64,000 bases of DNA from Berberis thunbergii (Eukaryota > Streptophyta > Magnoliopsida > Ranunculales > Berberidaceae): contig QNQO01000836.1 in the NCBI GenBank assembly GCA_003290165.1, positions 1-64,000 of the forward strand, read 5' to 3'. The notes beneath the pieces were generated by a model. That model saw only the letters and a list, made by a program, of their open reading frames with translations. It made no database searches and was not told where the DNA came from. Shown here in pieces: positions 9,501 through 21,264 of the stretch (the first letter of the stretch is position 1; each line of letters begins with the position of its first letter). A program made the position numbers and the translations under genes.

Positions 9501-12500
9501 GTACCCTCTCTCTCTCTTGTATTTTTTTATGAAATTAGGGTTCCGAACAAATTGCAAGTCTTTGAGCATTGTTGACTAGGTATACAATTGCAAGTCTTTG
9601 AGTGATTGCAGAAGATGTTTTCATTTTGGGAAAAAATAACTAGGTATACAATTGGATTGGGGAAGATGTTTTCATTTTCGTTTCATATTTTGTATTTAAT
9701 TTTTAATTTGATACATGTATTATCCTTGAATTTTTTTTTTATTGGAATAGAGAAGTAATCCTATGTCCATATGGAGAAATATTCAATTGGTTGATTTAAA
9801 TGGTTGAATGAAGAAGAAAGAAATAAAACATTCTATCCCTGATGCTCTTCCATGTTCTAGTGCCATATGAATTAAACGGATGTCTAGGATGACTAGTGCC
9901 ATATGAATAAAGTCTATTTTTAAGTTTGTGATCGAGACGTATTTATTGATTGATTCTGCATACTGTTTGTGTCGCGAGCAACATCAACTGATGTTAGCAT
10001 TTCTGTAGCAGATTACAATAGCTCTCATATAGTGGAAATGTTGTATTGCTGATGTTGCCACTGATGTGTGAGTATCTTTGGTCACAGAGAATTGAATTGA
10101 AACTATTATCAGCGATGGTGATATTAGTTTTAGGGTCTAGTTGTACTATTTGAACCAAAGGAACAAAAGACTAATATGACAGTTTCGAAATCCTATACAA
10201 AAGCCAAAGGGAAAAAAATGAGGGTAATTCATTTTTATTTATTTTTTTCCATTTTGCAATTCCTAGCTTGTATTCTGTTCATTCAACTCGAATTAGTTCA
10301 TCATGATCCATGCTGGGTAGTTTGCAGTATACAACCACATGTAGACCACAAATGACCATGTAGAAGTTGCAGTATTCAACTCGAATTAGTTCATCATACC
10401 TAAGCAATTCTTACAATTGATCATTGAAGTTGGAATTGGCTGAATCAGGTCATATAGTAAATGGTATTGATGTTACAAGACACGAGCTTGGTTTAGTAAA
10501 TAGTCGTGTAGCTTAATATCAGGTTTGTCATTGTATCAAAGGTCAAAGAATGGCAAACATGTTGTCTATATCAGTACTAATAGTAGTTTTATATGAGACG
10601 AAGTTGTTAATAAAAAGAAGAAGAAAAAAAACAAAACAGAAAAAAATCTACAATTCTCAAACGTCAAGCAATCAAAATAAAACAATATTGAAACTGTATG
10701 ATATTCAACATGCCGGATTTGCAAAGGACTCATGACTAACAAGGCAATTAGCCAAAACATATGGAGAAATTCAAGGTGTGTTTGGTTCTAGCATGACTGG
10801 CAATTTGCTTTTGTTAGGGGTGATTGGGATAAGCAATATTTTCACATTGGTTTTGATGGTGAGAGAAATTTGACATTCCGTCCACAAAAGCAGAGTATTT
10901 GGTCAACTGCGTTTCAAATTGGATCTGTCTGTTTCCTTTGAACCAACCTTCTGAAAACAAATGATACACGTGAAATAAAAGCTTCTAGCTCCTCATTTCC
11001 AAGCTTCAGCTGTTTTTCTAAGTTAAATTTCTGGAGAAGCTAGCTTTGTTAATCAACACATTTTGCAACATATGATTGTTTGATAATGAGTAGTATAAGA
11101 GCTTCATATATCCCTTTCACCTGGTGAAGTGAATACTACAAGAAAATGTCTCATTGAGTTCATTGCATTTATAACCAAATCTCATCATGTCATATATGTC
11201 TACCCTTTATGACTATTGAGGTTGAAATTGACTCAATAAATAAGTGATGTGCATATTCCAAATGGGCACGTTTTAAATTAGGCACAGTCTTAAAACTTTG
11301 GGTGTGTATGATTTTTGTTTTTTCATGGAAACATAAAAATAGTGGAGATGGACATCATGGAAGAGATGAGAGATACGGGTGAGTGAATTTGGAAGTTATG
11401 ACATTCCACCACCTATCTTCTCTCAAAATCATGGACGGGTGAGGGGGCTAAGAATATTTTTCATGGAAAACTCAAGAACAATAACTATAATGTCAGGATG
11501 GGGTGAAAAATTGTTCTCACTTACTCTCGTAATTATTAATATTTTCTTATAAAAAACACACCCTTAATTGATAATAATTTTCCACATCGGTGCAGCTATC
11601 TCGTCTTCGCAAACATAAGAGTTTGAATAGGGGAATACACTTGATATATGATCCACCAATGTCTTCAAGATAACTATATTGATAACGATTTATGCATTTT
11701 TATGAATTCTATTGCTTATGAGGATATTAACATTTGATCAAATTTTAAGAGATTGTCCACCAAATTACTGTAAAGGTTTTGCTAAGTAGTGGTTTTTTAA
11801 TCCCTTCACACTTCCCACCCCAAATGCTGCTGGCAGGGTCTGAACCATGGACTTGTGATTTCATCCGCCACAAGTCTATAGTTCAGTCTATTTGTTTTCT
11901 TTTTATATTATGTGTTCTGACTTTTAATAGCTAAGATTCAATTTATTATAGGTTGAACTGGGATTTTGGGGATATTCTAATAGAGTCAACTTTAATGATA
12001 CATAGGAGAACCAGTATTTACTCCCTCTGTTGTTGTCTTTGGTGATTTACAAGCTTGATTGTGAAGAGTCAACAGTGAGAGTTTCAATTTGTTAGAAAGG
12101 AGCTTTCCCTCACCTGCATACAATATTTCCATGGGCCTATAACCAGAGTACAACATCTAAGCAATTGACTGAAATAGATCCAAGAAATGGTAGGAGTGTT
12201 TAGTGAAGACATAGAAATGTGAAATTCTAGGAAGGTTCCTTAGAAATAGGGATCCAAGTTCATTGCTAGTTGAAGGCTAAAATCACTCTCCCAACTCACA
12301 TTGTCTTCTTTCAATCACTGATAATGACATCTACGATGTTAACAACATCCATCCTCATTAGAGTAGGTTGCGGGTTAGAGTCTCATTATGGTCTGACTAG
12401 AATGGAGACTAATTACTCGCCGTGAATAACCTTCCAACTTTTTTAAACCATTCTATTGCAGCCTTGCCATTTCTGATATAGATATGAATAACCATGTCGT

Positions 12501-13043
12501 GTCTTTGTTTTCATAATGTTTTAATAAATGTCAACTGACTTCAGAGTTTGTGGTCCTAACTCCCTTTAAATAACAAGTCAAGATAATCACAAAACAAGGC
12601 CACAGATTATGAAGATAAGACTACACAAACCAGAACAGAACATATCATCATTAAGCATACAATATGATTCACTTCTTCAATGTTTCAAATCATGATCATC
12701 GTTGCTGAGACCACAAATTTACTGCTCAACTTAATTTATGATTTCAGTCATTGTAGATAATCTAGCGGACATAAGTAACACTCTGTCGACTTCCATTTAT
12801 GAGTATTATTCTTTAAAAAATATATATTTAACATATTTGTACATTAGATGTGCTTCATGACCTAATATCAGAAGCCTCTGAATGTAGTACCACATATGTT
12901 GAATTTCCTTTACTACACTTACTAGTTTCCCTTTAAAAGTGTTTGTTGTTTCAAAATTGTGTGTTAAACACTATTTTTTGGAGAGAAATATTTCCTTCAT
13001 TTATTCTAGGATCTTTTTCATTAGAAACCAAACACACCCTATT
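9501..13043. other. Non-coding interior of element B, TNP2 missing
   Basis: After ATGAAATTAGGGTTC, shared with the leader of element A, there is about 3.5 kb of AT-rich sequence with no convincing exon. In element A the TNP2 gene lies in the corresponding interval, so B has lost or replaced it. A MITE-like insertion lies at 11300. GGTGTGTTTGGTT near 10776 and its inverse near 13031 could be further small inverted-repeat termini. Confidence 0.5.
11300..11563. mobile_element. Possible MITE with GGGTGTGT termini
   Basis: A 264-bp segment starts GGGTGTGTATG and ends AAAACACACCC, giving an 8-bp perfect terminal inverted repeat with looser complementarity inward. There is no coding capacity. Flanks (AAAACTTT and TTAATTGA) show no clear target duplication, so the superfamily is open. 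Confidence 0.3.
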
Positions 13044-13505
13044 ATTTCTAATGCTATTTTAGTTATCCTCTTTGGTTGAGACCAAATATTTTGTCTTTTT
13101 TTCTTATTTAGACTTTTGAGGTGGGAAAGGGAAGCTTTGTAGCTATGTATTCAGATTGGCTTTTCCAATGCTTTATAAAAAACTATTTGTGGTGATATGT
13201 TGTGGAATGAAATTATCTATAAATGTGGTGTATATAGTTGATTCTTATATCTTTTTGTTTGATAATGGTTAATATCTATAACTGTCTTCATTGATAGAGA
13301 TGGATAGTACTCGCGGCAATGATCTCTCCACCATTGATGTCACCAGATCTACAAATGATGACATTGAAGTTAAACAAACCATACAGTTCAACGTCCACGG
13401 TTTAGCAGTTGGACATGGTGCTAGAAATTTCAATAAAAACATTGGAAAGCTTGTTGAAACCCTGGTGCCCATCAAATTCAAGGGTTGGCACCATGTTACT
13501 GACAA
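13044..13505 (+). repeat. Second copy of the 457-bp duplication
   Basis: Matches 8101-8557 at about 97%. It reads on past TTACTGACA into intact TNPA exon sequence (ACTACAAAGAGG), whereas the first copy switches to CACTACACC after TTACTGA. It is best explained as element B's own TNP2 3' flank and TNPA start, the homologue of the site in A where B sits. Confidence 0.85.
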
Positions 13506-14972
13506 CTACAAAGAGGATGTGTGGAATGGCCTCAAGGTGAGATTTTACATATTTGATTTTCATAATGTCTTATATTATTTTCAACTTATATCTCAATGGC
13601 TTATTTGCAGCGTGAATACGACATTCCAAATTATGTGAAAAAGAGTGTGCATTTGAAAATGCCTGAATATTATAGAAGGTTCAAAGCACATCTTAGGAAG
13701 AATTATTTGGATAAGTATCCTACCATTGAGGAACAAGAGAAGCATGTTCCAAATGGTGTAAGAGAGGAGGATTGGAAGGAGTTTGTTTGCCATGAGAGCA
13801 CCCCTGAAGCGAAGGCAATTAGAGACCAAAATGCAAAAAACAAAAAGGCTTCAAAGTATGTATGGGGGGTGGCCAAAAGAGTGCTGCAGAAGTAGAGTAC
13901 GAAATGGTAATTGAGTTTCTAGCTACTAGTACGATATTATATACCATTTAACTTTATAGGCTGAGACTAATCTTTCAAGTATATAGGTTGAGAAGAACCC
14001 TGATGGAGAACCAGTTACACGCACTGACATATGGATTGCCTGTCACACGGGAAAGGATGGAAAACCTACGCGTGGTTCTGAACAATATATGGTATGTGCC
14101 CAATGATGTCTTTTATACCCAATTCTTAATTTACTTTGTAGTTGTTTGAATATTATTTGTGTCCTGATTTATTTTATTTTTTCATTCTTTTGAAGGAACA
14201 AGTTAAAGCAAAAAAAGCTGCATTGCAAGAATCTTCAACTCAAGGTAACATTGACCTCACTATTGATGAGGATCCTCTAAGCCAAGTGTTTGGCCAAGAA
14301 GTGAGGGGACGTACTCGTTGTGTTGGAACCACTGTCTCTAAAAGGAAGTATGATGCTGCACTTCCCGCTCGTTCATTGCTATTGGAAAAAACATTGGAAG
14401 CCAAAAAAAGGGAAGAAAAATATGAAAGATTGGAAGAAAATGTTAGATGGATACGAGAGAGACTTGAAAGTGGAACTTATGTAAGACCATCAACAAGTGA
14501 GGGAATACAAGGAGTTGTTCAAAGAACTGAAGATACACCGTCATCCGGTGCACAATCGACAAGGCAACCAGATAATCCATTACCTCCATCTCCGTTACCA
14601 CCATCTTCAGTACCTCCATCTCAATTACCACCATCTCCATTACCATCATCTTCTCAAGGTGTTGCGAGGTTTCCTTCTCCAAGCAATCCTGTTCCTTCAG
14701 TGTCAAGGAGATACAAAGTTTGTGATTGGGAAAGGAATGTCATTGCGATAGCATTAGAGGTTGTAGATCCTATCCATCAATTCTCTTGCGCTAGTCATGG
14801 ATCATTGAACCCTGCAACAGAGATCAGACTTTCCTTGTGCTTCAAATTTAAGACTGGGGTGAAACTTTACAAAAGTGATCCAAAAGGAGACAAGATGGGG
14901 ATTTGGACGTTGGTGATTTCTTCGTATGGTGTAGAACTCATGCGGAACTTGATGATTGATAGGGGCATCTGA
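13300..14972 (+). pseudogene. CACTA accessory protein TNPA (Transposase_24 / Ptta-En-Spm type), one frameshift
   Basis: Exons read about 13300-13533, 13611-13910, 13987-14091 and from 14196. The product resembles plant Transposase_24 proteins: a GHGARNFNK start region, a KMPEYYRRFKAHLRKNYLDK block, IWIACHTGKDG, then a charged coiled-coil stretch (LLLEKTLEAKKREEKYERLE) and a proline-rich repeat of PPS(P/Q)LPP units at about 14576-14660. In the G run near 13865 the frame slips so that the exon ends in a premature stop; the alternative frame continues into the next exon. The tail beyond 14790 may already be foreign sequence. TNPA normally binds subterminal repeats. Confidence 0.8.
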
Positions 14973-14995
14973 GGTCTATATTTTCTGAAATACAG

Positions 14996-15096
14996 TGGTG
15001 ATGGACAAATTTCTGGGCAAGTGTTAGTCTACAGGCATCCAGGGTTGCACTTAGGTGATGTACATGTCTTGAATGCAATATACGTCAAAATATAAT
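14996..15096 (+). pseudogene. Captured fragment of an RNA-dependent RNA polymerase (RDR)
   Basis: After an acceptor-like ATACAG, the frame reads ISGQVLVYRHPGLHLGDVHV followed by LNAIYVK, resembling the conserved V-x-R-x-P-x-x-HxGD motif upstream of the catalytic loop in plant RDR proteins, perhaps the RDR3/4/5 clade. RDRs make double-stranded RNA for silencing pathways. Only one exon is visible; the catalytic DxDGD motif is absent, so no activity is possible. Identification is by motif only. Confidence 0.5.
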
Positions 15097-15221
15097 TTAT
15101 GTTCTTGCATACCTACTGCTAAACTAGTGATCGTTATCATGGATGACTAGTATGTTTCCTTTGTGGATTTTATTGTGAAAGGTGATGTGCAACTCACTTG
15201 TTACTTGGTTTGTTTATGCAG

Positions 15222-15901
15222 TGAACCATATGTTACCGAAGAGGAGTTGAAGCTGATGCTTCGAGGAGCAGAACTCAGTGGGGCTATAGAAGAGGAAGAA
15301 CAGGTTGCACATGTGCACTTTTGGAGTTGTTATTAGATGTGTACCATATCCGTATTTTACTGTTTGAGAAAAAGGAACTTTTCCCGTCATTCTAATATTG
15401 TAGGGCTGTTTTGCAGGATATGATTGAAAACGTGTTAGAGATAAAAGATACTCATGTCAGGGAGGTGATGACGCCTCTGGTAGATGTAGTTGCTATTGAC
15501 GCTAGTGCAACATTAAATGAGTTCCATGATCTGTGGGTAACTCATCAATATTTCCAGGTATAAGAAGCCATTTAGTAGTGTTAACAAAAAAAGCAGCTAT
15601 TAAGTAAATTACTTGAACACCTCATGGGCTAAGAGTTTCGTGGACATTTTTAGGGTGCCTGTTTTTGAGCAGCGGATTGATAACATAGTACGTATTGCTT
15701 ATGCAATGGATCTGTTAGATTATGTACCAAAGGTAAACTAATTTTCTCATTTTCTAATCACAACTTTATTTCTATAATGTTGGATTGGGTAACAATTTTC
15801 TGATGCCAACAGAGTTATTCTCTGTTTGATTTTGCAGGGTGAGATACTAGAAAGTTCTAAGGTGGGGGATATGGCACAGAAGCCTGCATATTTTGTACCT
15901 G
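15222..15901 (+). pseudogene. Captured fragment of a plastid DUF21/CBS-domain protein
   Basis: Four exons (15222-15303, 15417-15557, 15654-15732, 15838-15901) with canonical GT..AG borders encode EPYVTEEELKLMLRGAE, then DTHVREVMTPLVDVVAIDA and FEQRIDNIVRIAYAMDLLDY. This is the linker and CBS pair of CNNM/CorC-like DUF21 proteins (At1g55930 type). The DUF21 membrane part and the C-terminal transporter-associated domain are missing. An extra T in the second exon (TATTTCCAG) shifts the frame at the second junction, so even the fragment is not translatable throughout. Confidence 0.8.
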
Positions 15902-16880
15902 GTAATTCTTAATAACAGAAACTTTGAAGCCATTTTATGTGTCAAATCCATTGCATTACTTTTCATTTATCATTTCTTAGTCTTGGAGAACTTACCAAAC
16001 TGCCTATATAGTCACTTACCACTGGAAGGAGCCAATGAAACCAACAGAATTACTAATTTTTGATATTAAGTGACAAATTGTAAGAACATTAATGAGAAAA
16101 TGTAAAGAAAAAATATGTCCAAAATTTTGCCTTGGTTAAGTTTTTGTCGAACATCTTGACTATTGCCCCAATTGGCTGGTCTGCAGTTTTTGCTAGAAAA
16201 CCAAACAGGGTTGACGAGCCATCTACAAGATAAATGAGATACAGTTTAGAATAACTCAACATCCATCACCACTCAAACTATATTTTTGGAAGAAAAAACT
16301 AAAATGCAAGGTCACGCAAGGAACCTCGTGTCCAATATGACAAGATAATCAGATAGTTTAGTCAATCCGCTGTAAATCATGGCAGCACATTGAAGACTTG
16401 AACTTCTTGTAAAATGTTTGTTTCATTTGCTCTCATAGATTATGTTGAACAAAGAGTCCACTTTTGGCTCTGATTGTAACTCATGAGAGAAAACTGAATA
16501 CAAGAGGGAACTAAAGTAACTGTGAATAGGTAATAGGCTTTTGGTTAGATCAGGTCACTTTGAATGAAACTGCCACTCATGGAGCCATTTTTTGTGTTTC
16601 AGGTTTGTTATTATTCAAATTAGGCAGTTATAACATGTTGTCTTTGGTCATTTTCCTATGAGAACTATGAGAATGTGAACTGAACGAGTGTTAAGTTATC
16701 TTGTAAGATCATCATTACAAAATGATTAGTTACAAATCTTCTCTCTTCATGCTAAGGACTTCTATCATTGTGTACTATGTTGAGGTTTGGTCCCATTCAT
16801 GTCTCTTAGAGATCTGTCTTGAATTACTGAATCAACTTTCTCTGGTTGTAGGCCATTATGTATCAGTAATCCTTGGATCC
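15902..16880. other. Intron-like or filler sequence between captured pieces
   Basis: AT-rich, no recognisable exon and no repeat found elsewhere in the window. It begins at the splice donor closing the last CBS exon and probably includes part of that gene's next intron before the junction to a different gene. Confidence 0.4.
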
Positions 16881-16891
16881 TGTTTGTGCAG

Positions 16892-18145
16892 CTCACCAGA
16901 TCTTGTTCATTCTTAAAAGACCAGCTGTGCAGGAGACCCTTGCTCCGATCAGAAAGTCATCTATGGCAGAGAACCACTCTTCACAATCTTCAGACTTCCC
17001 GTTTGGTATTGAGGGAAAACTCCTTGTACAAAATGCAGTGGAACAAAAAATTTCAAAGAGAAATGTCATAGGTAATCTGGAAAATAATCCTAAAGCTTCA
17101 AATGTAGAAAGTACTGCTGACTTGAGTTGGAAAAGAAGTAATGTATTACAGCCCAAGGAGGCTCAATGTGTTCCAAGTTCGTGCATCATCAATTCTGTTG
17201 GTCGTGACAATGGAGGAGAAATAGAATCACTTAATCCTTCATCCAATATGTCTCTTGGGTATGTATGTACACTCTGACATTACAATGGTTATATGAATTA
17301 CTATATGGGAATAGACATGTCAGTTTATATTGGAAGAAAAAAGAAAGTAATTATCACACAATTTTTTCAAAGCATATGAAGATATGAAAAACCTCCAGAT
17401 AATGATGCTGAAATTTTGAAATTCACTCTTCATTAAATGCATGATAGGTGATCAAGTAGTACTAATTATTGAGAAATAATCATATAGTTTTGAAAAGAAA
17501 AGCTGGGTTCTTAGGTTATGTATCGGGATATCAAGTCTACATCCATAAATTCTGTTCCTTATTTTTTATGTAATTATTTTATTATTGAAAATGTGTATGA
17601 ATTAATCAAGACCTATTGATCTTGGAGATTGCAACACCATAAGTCTTATAATTTGTTCATATTCAAAACTCTTATATAATCTGTCAATCTCAAGTTCGTC
17701 GGGCTACGAGATCTGTAGTATAAGAACCTGCCAACCGATAATGCTAGCTAATTTCCCAACAGGTGCATTGGATAAGAAGAAACATCCTTTTGACATAAAA
17801 CATCATCTTTTGACTTTATTATAATTCTGAAATGCTCCAGTTCTACCTGCATTACTGTATCAAGAGATAATAGAAGTGGATGTTTCTGGATTGAATATAT
17901 GGTAGTATATCTGGGAGTTTTATTCATGAGCATCATATTCAGGAAAGGAGCATTGAGTAGCCCTAATTCAAAAACTGGTCTTTCCCTTGAAAAGGCTGCA
18001 ACAAACCCTGCTTCCTCTGTATCGGAGCCTCAAATTTCAAATACTGCCATGCCTGAAGATAAAGCAGCATGTGCATCAATGCAGAATAATGGACTGAATT
18101 TTGATGTGCAAATTAAGGAACCATATTCTTTCACTGGTAAAAAAG
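16892..18145 (+). pseudogene. Captured fragment of an unidentified serine/asparagine-rich protein
   Basis: An exon from an acceptor at 16890 (GTGCAG|CTC) to a donor at 17259 encodes HQILFILKRPAVQETLAPIR followed by a polar Ser/Asn-rich stretch; a second exon at 17942-18145 encodes KGALSSPNSKTGLSLEKAAT and more of the same kind. Both stay open and are bounded by good splice sites, so they look like real exons of a low-complexity regulatory protein. I do not recognise the family. The 17.26-17.94 kb gap is intron-like. Confidence 0.45.
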
Positions 18146-18888
18146 GTATGTGCAATACTGACTATGCAGAATAATTTGCTTTCTAAGGGCATTCAGTAAA
18201 GTCGACTTGAGTATTCAAAGAGTAATCAGACTGCTCACCTAGGATCACTTTGTATACTTCTTGTCTAGGCCTTTGTACTTATAGTGGAGATGCTCCCGAG
18301 TGAAGGAGTACTAGATTTGTTGCTGATTGTGTTGTTTTCTTTTTTGAGTTTTAAGTTTTTACTTGGGTGACTTTGGAACTGATCATGAACCAAACAAACA
18401 AAATTTGGTTGTATTATCAATTTGAACGTTATTCAAACTTTCATTATATGCTTTGTGCACGCTTCTTGAATTTCCAGTTGAGATTGATGTTATTAATCAT
18501 CAATCAAAGTTTTTTTTTAGGGTGATTAAATTTTGACATGACTTTTTTTTTTCCAGTGTAACTTGATTTGTCGCAGAAACGCGCGTGTGCTGCGTGTTCT
18601 ACGGTTGAGAGATTGCTGCGTGTTCTACGCGCGTCTGCTGTTCTCCAAGTCATTCCATATGTGAAGGTTAGTGTCCATAGTATTTATTTGAAATAATTTA
18701 GACAACAACCAAAACTTATATCAATAGAGGCCACACTAATTAGCTTGTGTGCTGTGCTGTGCTGGACTCACTCACTTCCACAAACAACAACCACTAATTA
18801 GCTTGTGTACTTAGCTGAGCTTTCTCTAAGCATGCCTTATAGAGTCATTTATCACTATGATATAATACGATGGCATGTATGATTCCAG
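18146..18888. other. Non-coding junction region with a short internal repeat
   Basis: Contains TGCTGCGTGTTCTACG twice (about 18587 and 18613) in an unusually GC-rich patch, and the first copy of a repeat that recurs at 21554. No exon is recognised before the GDSL fragment. Confidence 0.4.
18701..18809 (+). repeat. 82-bp repeat, permuted copy 1
   Basis: The order here is CAACCAAAACTTATATCAATAG..., then ACTAATTAGCTTGTGTGCTG...ACAACAACC, then the start of the second block again (ACTAATTAGCTTGTGTA). At 21554-21635 the same blocks occur once, in the opposite order. This is what a tandem array of the 82-bp unit would give when cut at different points. Confidence 0.75.
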
Positions 18889-19669
18889 CGGAGAGCTTTG
18901 GCCTGCCTTATCTCAGTGCATATCTCAATGCCATTGGATCCAACTTCACCACTGGAGCAAATTTTGCTGCGGCAGCATCAACCATTGTACCTCAACGCAA
19001 TGTTTCCCCCTGGGTAGCTTTAGCCCTTTCTCCCTTGACATACAATACAAACAGCTCCTTCAGCTCAAATCTGGATCACAGTTTTTCACCCGAAAAGGTA
19101 TCCATTTTTTTTTTTACTGTCTACCATGTATACTAGTATTGGTTGATTAATCATTACTGATCTTTTACTGACCGATTTTTCAGGAGGCATTTTCAGTGAA
19201 TTGTTACCTAAAGAGGACTATTTCTCGAAAGCCTTATACACATTTGATATCGGGCAAAATGATATTGGGGCAGGATTGTCCAGTACCATGTCTATACAAG
19301 AAGTGACTGCTTCTATCCCTGGTATAGTCAGTAATTTCTCAGCTGTTGTTAAGGTAAACTATCGATTGAGATATAAAACACCTTGTGTGAGTTTTGTCAT
19401 TAACAGTAATCGGATGTTTAGTAAACATATATCTAATTGTGCAGAATGTATATGATCAAGGAGGTAGATCATTCTGGATACACAACACTGGCCCTATCGG
19501 TTGCCTCCCCTACATTTTCGTTAATCTTCCTGTCCCATTGTCTCAAATAGACAAAGCTGGATGTGCAGCTCCTTACAACGAGGTCGCTCAATATTTCAAC
19601 AGCAAGCTAAAAGAGACTGTTTTTCAACTACGAAACCACCTTCCCTCTGCAGCAATTCCATTTGTTCAG
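18889..19669 (+). pseudogene. Captured fragment of a GDSL esterase/lipase
   Basis: Three exons (18889-19097, 19184-19353, 19445-19669) with canonical splice sites encode the middle of a plant SGNH/GDSL hydrolase: AESFGLPYLSAYLNAIGSNF and GANFAAAAS (block II region), FDIGQNDIGAG (block III with its Asn), and HNTGPIGCLP. The first exon with the catalytic GDS serine and the last exon with the DxxH dyad are absent, so the piece cannot be an enzyme. The frame stays open across all three exons. The last exon's end and the following intron lie inside a direct repeat found twice more (23376, 25725). Confidence 0.88.
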
Positions 19670-19867
19670 GTTAATCCTGTTATTGTACATTAATTAATGC
19701 TATTTGTTTACATGTTTTTGTTTGGCGTCAAAACTTGACAAGTTCATTTTTACGGTTGATTTTGTATTTATCTAGCATATAGTTTGGTGGTTCTTATTCG
19801 TGTCGGAGGCATGACACAAACTATAGTAAGGACTGATTTTGCAGGTGCCATGGCTGTGATTTTGCTG
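19656..19867 (+). repeat. 212-bp direct repeat DR1 (GDSL exon end plus intron)
   Basis: Runs from TTCCATTTGTTCAG (end of the GDSL exon) through its intron to GTGATTTTGCTG. The copy at 23376-23587 differs by a single base (CATGG versus CACGG) over the length I compared; the copy at 25725-25931 is more diverged. Only this copy is joined to the rest of the GDSL gene, so it is the source version. Confidence 0.92.
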
Positions 19868-20190
19868 CCCTGCTTTGCTGTTGCTGTTGCTGCTTGGTTT
19901 GCTGCTGCTGTGTCGCAGCGTTGACCTGCTGAGATGTCGCGATATCACATGCAAGTATAGAGAGATTACTTGAAAACTAGATCAAAAGCATCTCAACTCA
20001 TTTCTCTCCATATTTTTCTCATCTTGACCACCTTCTTCTCTGGTTCTCTCCTCTATCTGATAAACTTTCTTCAATGGTCAGTTTCTTCCTTTATACCCAT
20101 CATACCCTTTTTTTTTGCTTATATACTCTATATATCAATCATTTTTCATGTTCATCTTTTGATATGGTTCAGTTTTTTCAATATCTTCAG

Positions 20191-21264
20191 GCTCTAATGA
20201 GAGATGTCAAATTTGAAGAGGTCAGTTTGGTTTCAAACTTCTCCACTCTGATCTCAACAATGGGTTTCTTTTCTTTGTTTCGATTCTAACGAAAACAAAT
20301 CAAAATTTTGCAGGAATATATACTGAATTCAAGAGGATTTAAGCTGTATACATGCAGATGGCTGCCTACAACTCAAGAGCCTAAAGCTTTAATCTTCATG
20401 TGTCATGGTATAATTATATCACCACCATATATACCATTAGCTACTTAATCGAATTTTATTCTCTCTGTTTTTACTCATCCTTTTTTTCTTTAGGCTATGC
20501 CATGGAATGCAGCATGTCCATGAAAGGTACAAATTTGGATTTTTATTATTTTTACATAAATATTAGATATTGAAAATATAGAGAGAATTAAAGTTAATGT
20601 GGTTTTTGATACAGATACTGGAATCAGACTTGCCAAGGCAGGCTTTGCAGTTTACGGTGTGGATTATGAAGGGCATGGAAGATCATGTGGATTGGATGCT
20701 TTTATCCCATGTTTTGATGATCTTGTTGATGACTGTTACAATCATTTTACAAGCATTTGTGGTCAGTGCTATATCATCCCTCATATAATCTCTTTGATAT
20801 GTTTCTTTATGTACCCGCGATGTTTATTTATAAATAACTAATGATTCTTCGATAAACAGATAAAGTAGAGAACAAAAGAAAGCTGAGATTTCTGCTTGGA
20901 GAATCAATGGGAGGAGCAGTTGCTCTTCTCTTAGAACGAAAGAAATCAAACTATTGGGATGGTGCCGTATTGGTTGCTCCCATGTGCAAGGTTTACTTCC
21001 AATCCACCGTGTCTCATTCCAAGCATATTGAGATCATATTTACCATTTTGCTTGCCACCATTTCAAAATTTGAATGTTTATGCGAATAATTAGAGCTGTT
21101 TATCAATAAAATACGCTCTTTTCCAGATTGCAGATGACCTGAAGCCTCCCACTGTGGTGATAAACGTTTTGGAAATGCTTTGCAAGTTTATTCCTACTTG
21201 GAAAATTATCCCAACTCAGGATATTATTGATATTGCCATAAAAGAACCTGAAAGAAGAGATGAG
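20191..21264 (+). pseudogene. Captured fragment of a monoacylglycerol lipase / caffeoylshikimate esterase-like hydrolase
   Basis: Six exons (20191-20220, 20314-20407, 20494-20526, 20615-20761, 20860-20990, 21127-21264) with canonical borders give one open frame starting at ATG 20197 (MRDVKFEE). Visible are the oxyanion region HGYAMECSMSM, GFAVYGVDYEGHGRS and the nucleophile elbow GESMGGAVAL of Hydrolase_4 alpha/beta hydrolases. The frame ends after EPERRDE at a donor. The exons with the catalytic Asp and His are missing, so about the first half to two thirds of the protein is present. It lies between DR1 and DR2. Activity is not expected. Confidence 0.88.

Noticed and set aside
9016..9579. 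187-codon Ser/Pro-rich open frame
   Set aside because: Same leader repeat in element B; the frame begins inside subterminal repeats and ends at the intron.
11132..11150. ATACTACAAGAAAATG resembling a different CACTA terminus (CACTACAAGAAAA)
   Set aside because: The first bases are ATACTA, there is no subterminal array and no matching opposite end.
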